Shown: positions 58,200-64,000 of the stretch, piece by piece
How positions within the stretch are numbered: the first letter of the stretch is position 1
Layout of the letters: each line of letters begins with the position of its first letter
Assembly: GCA_035627835.1 (NCBI GenBank)
Contig: DASPKX010000172.1
Coordinates: forward strand, 62,001-126,000
Reading direction: 5' to 3'
Source: DASPKX01 sp035627835
GTDB taxonomy: Bacteria; Verrucomicrobiota; Verrucomicrobiia; Limisphaerales; SXQI01
Length of the DNA stretch: 64,000 bases
Position numbers and translations under genes: made by a program
Notes under the pieces: generated by a model
What the model saw: the letters and a program-made list of their open reading frames with translations, nothing else
Database searches by the model: none
What the model was told of the DNA's origin: nothing

Positions 58200-59755
58200 C
58201 TAGTGGCAATAGTTTGTGAGTCAGCCAATGGCATGAGATAGCAAGCAGCTTCACGATCGTTGCGAGCCAGGTAAATCTGACCCGCAAGTGTTGAAGGGTT
58301 CCACGTTTTATCGCTGAAGACCTTCATCGATGCCAATTCGATCAGACGTTGCGGGTGTGGTTGGAGCAGTTTCATCTCACCCGATTCAGTCACAAGCAGA
58401 ATGTGATTGTTGGCCAGGATCAGTTGGCAATGGCCAAAGCGACCCTCCTTCCATTGTAATGAGCCGTCGCTGGCTTTAATGCAGGCCATGATTCCGTCAT
58501 CGAGGCCGTAAATGTAATCGCCGATGTGCAGGATGTTCGAGAATTTGGACTTGAGGCGATTTGATTTGTAAAGCGACTTTGCGGTCCAGTTCGTGTCCGA
58601 ACGAGAGATCTGAAGCAGCTCGCTCCCGCGACCATAACCGGTGGTCAGAAAGACCAGGTTGCTGGCGAGAGGCAAAGGCGCGGTGACGTTTGGATAAGAG
58701 AGCGGCCAGGGATGCGACCAGAGTTCCGCGCCACTGTTCGGGTTGTAAGCGCTCGCGGAACGGCCGTTGAAATTGAGGATGACCTCCTCACCCAGGAGGG
58801 TTGCGGAAACGGGCCAGCTATACCCACCGCTGCTCGTGCCGCCGATCCACGCCAGCTCACCGGAGTCACGCTTGTAGGCGACAAGCGATTTACCCCCACT
58901 GGCGCTCACGATGACGTGCTCACCTGTGACCAAGGGAGCGGATGCCATGCCCCATTCGGGAACGGAACCGCCGTGCTCCTTGAGGACATCATGGGACCAA
59001 AGCGCCTTGCCTGATTCCAGATCAACACAGGTCAGAATCCCGGTGCCGCCGAAAGCATAAACGCGATTGGAGCTAATCGTGGGTGTCGCGCGGGGGCCTT
59101 CGCCTGCGATGGTGGTGAAGTAACGCGCCGAATACCCGTGCTTCCAGATCGGCGCGCCGGTGAGCAGTTGATAGCAGGTAACGACTTCCTGATCGCCTTG
59201 CTGCTCGTGGGTCACAGCCCGATTGCCCACGACTGAAAAGCCAGACCACGCAGACCCAACGGAACGCCGCCAGAGTTCCTTCGGGGGCTGCGCCGACCAA
59301 TTCGTCGCCAACCCGATCGCGACGCTACTGTCGCGATTAGGCCCAAGGTATTGTGGGTAATCGCGAACTACGAACGCGTTCGTGGATGGCGCGGTTTGCT
59401 GCGTTCGCGAGGCTGTCTTGGCGCTGCGCTTCTTCCAACGTGGCTCAAAGATAGGCAAGAGATCGCCGGTGACTCCAGTGATGCGGAGGGACGAGGCGAG
59501 GATGACCACGGGAATCAACAATGCGGAACCGAGCAGCGCGCGGCGCTTCCAAGTGGTCGGCGCGAAGAGGAATGCCCAGATCAGAATGAGTGCGTAAACC
59601 AACATCCCAGCAATAGCGGTTTGCAGATAGCGATCCTGGCGCTGGAGATCTGCGCCAAACCAGATCCAGGCGATTCGTCCTGCAGCCACGACCAACAGGA
59701 AGAGCGGGAACCAGCGTCTGAGCCTGGATGGGCTTTTGTGGGGTGAGGCGCTCAA
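58196..59755 (-). CDS. Membrane-anchored PQQ-like propeller protein
   Basis: A 519-residue protein: three N-terminal hydrophobic segments (FPLFLLVVAAGRIAWIW, AIAGMLVYALILIWAFLF, ALLGSALLIPVVILASS), then a PQQ/BamB-like propeller (NAFVVRDYPQYLGPNRDS, ELWRRSVGSAWSGFSVVG, CVDLESGKALWSHD, ASDGSLQWKEGRFG). Blades carry W-docking motifs but no quinoprotein active-site residues. It is the same class as the protein at 23059-24306, here membrane-bound. It is coupled by 4-nt overlaps to both neighbours, in the operon ending with lpxB and UDG, suggesting an envelope role. Confidence 0.85.
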   Translation of the reverse strand: MSASPHKSPSRLRRWFPLFLLVVAAGRIAWIWFGADLQRQDRYLQTAIAGMLVYALILIWAFLFAPTTWKRRALLGSALLIPVVILASSLRITGVTGDLLPIFEPRWKKRSAKTASRTQQTAPSTNAFVVRDYPQYLGPNRDSSVAIGLATNWSAQPPKELWRRSVGSAWSGFSVVGNRAVTHEQQGDQEVVTCYQLLTGAPIWKHGYSARYFTTIAGEGPRATPTISSNRVYAFGGTGILTCVDLESGKALWSHDVLKEHGGSVPEWGMASAPLVTGEHVIVSASGGKSLVAYKRDSGELAWIGGTSSGGYSWPVSATLLGEEVILNFNGRSASAYNPNSGAELWSHPWPLSYPNVTAPLPLASNLVFLTTGYGRGSELLQISRSDTNWTAKSLYKSNRLKSKFSNILHIGDYIYGLDDGIMACIKASDGSLQWKEGRFGHCQLILANNHILLVTESGEMKLLQPHPQRLIELASMKVFSDKTWNPSTLAGQIYLARNDREAACYLMPLADSQTIATR

Positions 59756-60567
59756 GGATTTGTGACAGTGAATTCAACGACCACTGGAAGATGATCGGAG
59801 CTGGGGGTTGCAACGACCTTCGGGTTTCCCGGCTGCAACCGCGGCGCTCGATAGAAGATGTAATCAATTCGGCGATTCGGTTTCGTCGCGGGTATCGTGT
59901 AGCCAGGATCCTGGGTTGATGCGGTCCAGGCGTCGGTCAGGAATGACGTGAGGCGGCGATAGGTCTCGCTGTTTGGCGCTGCATTAAAATCGCCAGCGAT
60001 GATGACTGGCGTTTGCGGATCCGACTCGATGACCTGCCGAATGCGCTCCACGCCCGCGAGCCGATCTTCTTCAATAGAACGATGGTCCAGGTGCGTGGCC
60101 ATAAATCTCACCGGCCCCGCAGGCAACTGAAGCCGCGCTTCGAGCAAGCCGCGAGGCTCATTCGCGCTGATCTTCGGCAAGGGATGGTTCGTAGTCGAAA
60201 CCACGGGGAAGCGTGAAAGGATCGCGTTTCCGTATTCGCCGCCTTGGGTCGCGAAGTTGTTGCTGAACACGCAAGTCATTCCTGTCAGACGAGCTAACTC
60301 CGCAGGCATGTCACGGCGCGCGGTGCGTTGAAGGCCTTTGTCCACCTCTTGCAGCGAGACGATGTCCGCACCTTGCTGTTGAATAACGGCGGCGATTCGC
60401 TCCAAGTCCAATTTGCCGTCCAAACCTTCGCCATGATGGATGTTGAAGGTCATCACGCGGAACGGTGGCTGAACCACCTTCGAAGCACGCGCAGTTGCAC
60501 ATCCAGCCAAGAGGCACGAAGCGACCGCCGCAATCAACAGGCTAAGGACAAGGCGCTTTGAAAACAT
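59752..60567 (-). CDS. Endonuclease/exonuclease/phosphatase-family lipoprotein
   Basis: A 271-residue exported protein with lipobox LLAGC (Cys22) and the EEP fold: VMTFNIHHGEGLDG (Asn), DIVSLQEVDKG (catalytic metal Glu), MATHLDHRS (His), IIAGDFNAAPNS (Asp and Asn) and PSSDHLPVVVEF (C-terminal Asp-His). These residues are complete, so it is probably active, on phospholipid head groups, sugar phosphates or nucleic acid outside the cytoplasm. It starts 18 bp after the RND pump gene and overlaps the PQQ gene by 4 nt. Confidence 0.92.
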   Translation of the reverse strand: MFSKRLVLSLLIAAVASCLLAGCATARASKVVQPPFRVMTFNIHHGEGLDGKLDLERIAAVIQQQGADIVSLQEVDKGLQRTARRDMPAELARLTGMTCVFSNNFATQGGEYGNAILSRFPVVSTTNHPLPKISANEPRGLLEARLQLPAGPVRFMATHLDHRSIEEDRLAGVERIRQVIESDPQTPVIIAGDFNAAPNSETYRRLTSFLTDAWTASTQDPGYTIPATKPNRRIDYIFYRAPRLQPGNPKVVATPSSDHLPVVVEFTVTNP

Positions 60568-60585
60568 ATCTGACTGCAGTGAAAT

Positions 60586-63500
60586 TTAAGCCTGCGCCGG
60601 ACGTGCCGCTGGGTCGTCACCATGGCCAGTTGTCGGCGTGGCCGCAAGCGGCTTGCGCCGGAGTTTCAGCATGATGTCTGTCAGCAAACTGTAAACGCTC
60701 GGGATGATATAGAGCGTTAGGAATGTGCTGGTGATCATCCCGCCAACAACCGCGACACCCATCGGCCTCCGACTTTCGGCGCCGGCCCCGAAGCCAATGG
60801 CAATCGGCAAAATACCGGCGATCGTGGAGAAAGCGGTCATGAGAATCGGACGCAGACGAACAATGCCGGCCTGGTACATTGCTTCGCGGGAATCGACCCC
60901 CTGCTCGCGTTGTTGATTGGCAAATTCCACGAGAAGAATGGAGTTCTTCGTGACGAGCCCGACCAGGAGAACCAACCCGATTTGGCTGAAGAGATTGATG
61001 TTCATCGCCGGGATCGGGGCATACCAGCCGAGCTTCCCACCGAGGTTCAGGAGCCAGAGCAAACCAAGCGCTCCGACACCGGCGAGCGGAACCGCCAGAA
61101 TCACGGTAAACGGATGGACGAGGCTTTCGAACTGGGAAGCGAGCACCATATAAACAATGACCAGCGCCAGCGCGAGCACGAACCAGACTTCAGCGCCCGC
61201 TTCGCGCAAATCCCGAGCTTCACCGCCCCAGCGATAAAGCATGCCTGCGGGGAGGTCATCTGTGAGCAAAGCTTCAACACGCTCCATGGCTGTGCCCAGA
61301 GGCACGCCAGTGGGCGTACCGGAAATGGTGGCGCTGCGAATCCGGTTGTAGTGCTCAATCACATTCGGCGCGGCGCCGACCTCGCGGGTGACAAGGGAAC
61401 TGAGCTGGATAAGCCTGCCTTGGTTATTCCGCACGTAGAGCTGGTCAAGATCCTGGGGCTTGGAACGAGACCCCCGCTCGAGCTGCCCGATCACGTCATA
61501 CTCTTTTCCTTCGATCTTAATGCGCGCAAGATCTAGGCCGCCGAAGAGAATCTGCATGCTGCGCGAGATATCTTCGATGGAGACGCCGAGTGTGGCTGCG
61601 CGATTGCGGTCAATGGAGATGCGAAGCTCGGGTTTAGTGACCTCAAACGAGGAACGCACACCTATCAGGTAACCGCTCTGGCGAAGCTTGCCAGCAAGCG
61701 CGGTGACGTAGCGATTCAGCTCATCAAGATTTTGCCCTTGGATCACCAACTCGAATGGAGCGCCCATCCCGCGACCGAAGGCTTTCGGGATTTGCGGAAT
61801 GGCAAGGGCGCCTTCGACCTGGCCCATCATGGTTTGGCGCAAGCCGCCGGGAGCGTTCACGATTTGCTGGACCGTTCGGTCCCGCTCGTCTTTGAGGCGG
61901 ACGAACAAAATGCCTTGTGTGACCTGGCCCGGGCCGTTCATAGAAGGCGCCACCACCGAGCCGTAACTCTGCACTTCAGGCACTTTCGAAAGGAGCTGTT
62001 CGGCTTCGCGAACCATGCGGTCGGTATATTCAACGGTGGAGCCTTCGGGGGTGATGATGAAGCTCATCAACCGCCCCTTGTCCTCTTCCGGCAGGAACTC
62101 CTTTTCCAAGCCTTTGTAGGCGAGGACGGTCAGGCCCAGAGAGCCAATGCCAATCAACAAAACGATGAAGCGGTGCCCAAGCGACCAGCGCAAAGAACGA
62201 CCGTACGCGCGCGTCAGCGCGGCAACCATTCGGTCAAACACCCGCACCAGGGCGTTTGGTTTGTGCTCATGGATTGGCCGTAAGATTCGCGCGGCCATCA
62301 TTGGCGTGAGCGAGAGCGCGACGAAAGCCGAGATCACCACTGACCCCGCCACTGCAACAGCGTACTCCACAAACAGCCGCCCGGTGGTGCTTGTTTGAAA
62401 GGCCAGAGGCAGGAAGACGGCGACCAGCGAGATGGTGATGGCGATGATCGCGAAGGAGATTTCTTTCATCGCCTCGTAGGAAGCGGCGAGCGGGTTTTTG
62501 CCCATCTCGATGTGCCGATGGATGTTTTCCAAGACAACGATTGCATCATCCACAACGACGCCAATTGCCAGCACGAGCGCCAGCATGGTGAGAATGTTGA
62601 TCGAGTACCCCAGGGCCTGAAGGATCATGAAGGTGCCGATAATTGACACCGGGATCGCCACAGCAGGAATGATCGTGGAGCGAAGATTGCCCAGGAAGAG
62701 GAAGATGATCACGACAACGAGGATGAACGCGATCGCCAGCGTGACCCATACCTCCTCGATCGCGTGCTGGACATAGATCGATTCGTCATAATTGAGCACG
62801 AAGTTGATCCCTACTGGGATGGATCTCTTCAGATCTTCAAGTTCGCGCTTGATGCCGGCAGCGACTTCGACGGTGTTCGCCTTTGATTGCTTAACAATGC
62901 CGAGAAAAATGCAAGGTTCACCATTGGCGCGAGCCATGGTTCGCTCATTCTCAACGCCCGCGCGAGCCTCGCCGATATCGCGGAGGCGAATGATTTTCTC
63001 CCCGTCCCGGCGAATGACCAAATCGTTGAACTCCTGGGCGGACTTGAGCTGGCCGCGGGTTTCAATCGTCATCTCCCGATCGACGTTCTCGACACGCCCA
63101 CTGGGGAGTTCGACGTGCTGCGCGCGCAACGCGTTCTGAACATCCAGAACGGTGACCTGATGCGCGGCCATGCGGGGGCTGTCCAACCAAAGGCGCATCG
63201 CGAAGCGCTTTTCGCCGGCAATCCAAACCGATGAAACGCCCGAGATTGTTTGAAACCGTGGCTTAATCTGGCGCTCAGCTATGCCGCTCAGCTCTTGCGG
63301 GTTGTACCGCTGGCTGGTGACGCCAATCCAGAGAACCGGAAAAGCGTCGGCATCCTGCTTGGCAATGAGCGGCTCGCGAATATCTTCCGGGAGACGATCG
63401 CGGACGCGGGACACACGATCGCGCACATCCTGCGCGGCCAAATCAATCGGCCGCGCCAAAGTAAACTCGATGGTAATGTTGCTGACCTGCTCACGGCTCT

Positions 63501-63747
63501 GAGACGTGAGGGTGCGTATTCCTTCAATGGAATTTAAAGTCTCCTCGAGCGGCTCGGTGACTTCAGTTTCAACAACGGAAGCATTCGCGCCCGGATAAAC
63601 GGTGGTGACGCTGACAATCGGCGGATCGATGTCGGGCAGCTCGCGGACAGGAAGCCGCAGCAGGCTGATAATGCCGAAGAGGACGAGCGACAGGCTCATC
63701 ATCGTCGCAAGCACTGGCCTGCGGATGCTGATCTCGGGCAACTTCAT
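60586..63747 (-). CDS. RND efflux permease (HAE1, AcrB/MexB-like)
   Basis: A 1053-residue inner-membrane pump subunit. N-terminal helix (PVLATMMSLSLVLFGIISLL), two large periplasmic loops and 12 transmembrane helices in the usual 1+5, 1+5 order. The proton-relay Asp pair is in GVVVDDAIVVLENIHR (TM4), and GRLFVEYAVAVAGSVVISAF and GLVTKNSILLVEFANQ are family blocks. It works as a trimer with the adaptor gene just upstream and an outer-membrane TolC-type channel not in the window. Substrates unknown; HAE1 type suggests hydrophobic drugs or detergents. It starts 9 bp after the adaptor. Confidence 0.95.
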   Translation of the reverse strand: MKLPEISIRRPVLATMMSLSLVLFGIISLLRLPVRELPDIDPPIVSVTTVYPGANASVVETEVTEPLEETLNSIEGIRTLTSQSREQVSNITIEFTLARPIDLAAQDVRDRVSRVRDRLPEDIREPLIAKQDADAFPVLWIGVTSQRYNPQELSGIAERQIKPRFQTISGVSSVWIAGEKRFAMRLWLDSPRMAAHQVTVLDVQNALRAQHVELPSGRVENVDREMTIETRGQLKSAQEFNDLVIRRDGEKIIRLRDIGEARAGVENERTMARANGEPCIFLGIVKQSKANTVEVAAGIKRELEDLKRSIPVGINFVLNYDESIYVQHAIEEVWVTLAIAFILVVVIIFLFLGNLRSTIIPAVAIPVSIIGTFMILQALGYSINILTMLALVLAIGVVVDDAIVVLENIHRHIEMGKNPLAASYEAMKEISFAIIAITISLVAVFLPLAFQTSTTGRLFVEYAVAVAGSVVISAFVALSLTPMMAARILRPIHEHKPNALVRVFDRMVAALTRAYGRSLRWSLGHRFIVLLIGIGSLGLTVLAYKGLEKEFLPEEDKGRLMSFIITPEGSTVEYTDRMVREAEQLLSKVPEVQSYGSVVAPSMNGPGQVTQGILFVRLKDERDRTVQQIVNAPGGLRQTMMGQVEGALAIPQIPKAFGRGMGAPFELVIQGQNLDELNRYVTALAGKLRQSGYLIGVRSSFEVTKPELRISIDRNRAATLGVSIEDISRSMQILFGGLDLARIKIEGKEYDVIGQLERGSRSKPQDLDQLYVRNNQGRLIQLSSLVTREVGAAPNVIEHYNRIRSATISGTPTGVPLGTAMERVEALLTDDLPAGMLYRWGGEARDLREAGAEVWFVLALALVIVYMVLASQFESLVHPFTVILAVPLAGVGALGLLWLLNLGGKLGWYAPIPAMNINLFSQIGLVLLVGLVTKNSILLVEFANQQREQGVDSREAMYQAGIVRLRPILMTAFSTIAGILPIAIGFGAGAESRRPMGVAVVGGMITSTFLTLYIIPSVYSLLTDIMLKLRRKPLAATPTTGHGDDPAARPAQA

Positions 63748-63756
63748 GGAAAATCC

Positions 63757-64000
63757 TTAAGCGGCGGGTTTGGTTTTCGGGAGGTAGGGAGCGGCGGCCT
63801 CCGGCGGAGCCAGACGGACTTTGGAGCCCGGCCCAATCTTTTGAAACCCTTCAACAATGATTTTGTCACCGGGTTTCACGCCTTCAAGAACTTCGATTTG
63901 CCCTTCCAGTCTTACGCCGGTTCGAATGCGGCGCAATTGAGCCGTCTCTTGCTGATCGACAACCCAAATCATCGCGCCGCCGTTGTCGGCCACCTGGCTG
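63757..64000 (-). CDS. RND efflux periplasmic adaptor (HlyD/MFP family), C-terminal part
   Basis: The frame runs off the window end; only the C-terminal ~80 residues are visible (VADNGGAMIWVVDQQETAQL, RTGVRLEGQIEVLEGVKPGD, KIIVEGFQKIGPGSKV). That is the membrane-proximal domain of MFP adaptors, ending in APYLPKTKPAA. The GTG at 63993 is an internal codon, not a start, because the frame is open to the window edge. It precedes the RND permease by 9 bp. Confidence 0.9.
   Translation of the reverse strand, partial: SQVADNGGAMIWVVDQQETAQLRRIRTGVRLEGQIEVLEGVKPGDKIIVEGFQKIGPGSKVRLAPPEAAAPYLPKTKPAA

Overview
The window is a GC-rich bacterial chromosome segment. Several things point to the Verrucomicrobiota, probably a soil or freshwater Limisphaerales/Pedosphaera-like lineage. 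There are many secreted proteins with a similar C-terminal 'FYR/FFR' tail, PQQ-type propellers, a CRTAC1/ASPIC-UnbV protein, an ECF sigma factor with a very long C-terminal extension, a DUF6600 lipoprotein, LPS genes (lpxB, LptF/G-type permease), and intergenic DNA full of short dispersed repeats. This assignment rests on gene content only; no rRNA is present.

Layout. 1-6.4 kb: the end of an outer-membrane barrel gene, a CheY-like regulator, a tandem pair of paralogous membrane-anchored proteins and a secreted protein with an internal duplication, closed by a good terminator. 6.5-12.3 kb: a tight minus-strand operon of a flavin-dependent tryptophan-halogenase-like protein, a CRTAC1/ASPIC-UnbV lipoprotein, a TPR lipoprotein and an M19 dipeptidase. 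12.4-24.3 kb: tRNA-Leu, RidA, a CAP-domain protein, DUF6428, a cation:proton antiporter, a DUF3494 ice-binding protein divergent from a NarL-type two-component pair, tRNA-Ser, an LptF/LptG permease coupled to a GAF-GAF histidine kinase, MgtC/SapB and a PQQ propeller. 24.4-34.3 kb: FHA protein, ABC-F ATPase, hisD-hisC, a 50-residue membrane ORF, TonB-ExbB-ExbD, and a GspE-like ATPase coupled to a GT21-like glycosyltransferase. 34.4-44.7 kb: a tandem REP array, a type III polyketide synthase, secreted proteins, DUF6600, phosphatidylserine decarboxylase, the extended sigma factor, tRNA-Arg and a 13-repeat propeller.

44.7-52 kb is the accessory region. Three small single-gene segments are separated by copies of one ~35-bp repeat. 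They are followed by a visibly AT-richer three-gene operon (48508-50434), two of whose products are paralogs; its first start codon lies inside a perfect 13-bp inverted repeat. This operon is the best candidate for an undescribed system. 52-64 kb returns to housekeeping: fabI, glcD, a RAYT transposase broken by one amber codon and flanked by inverted REP hairpins of the GTAG type, and a long minus-strand run (RND adaptor and pump, exo/endonuclease-phosphatase lipoprotein, PQQ protein, Gfo/Idh oxidoreductase, lpxB, family-4 uracil-DNA glycosylase) with repeated 4-nt overlaps.

Themes: cell-envelope biogenesis (LPS, phospholipid, TonB energization, RND efflux), signal transduction, secreted beta-rich proteins, and several families of small extragenic repeats, one of which has its (dead) transposase in the window.
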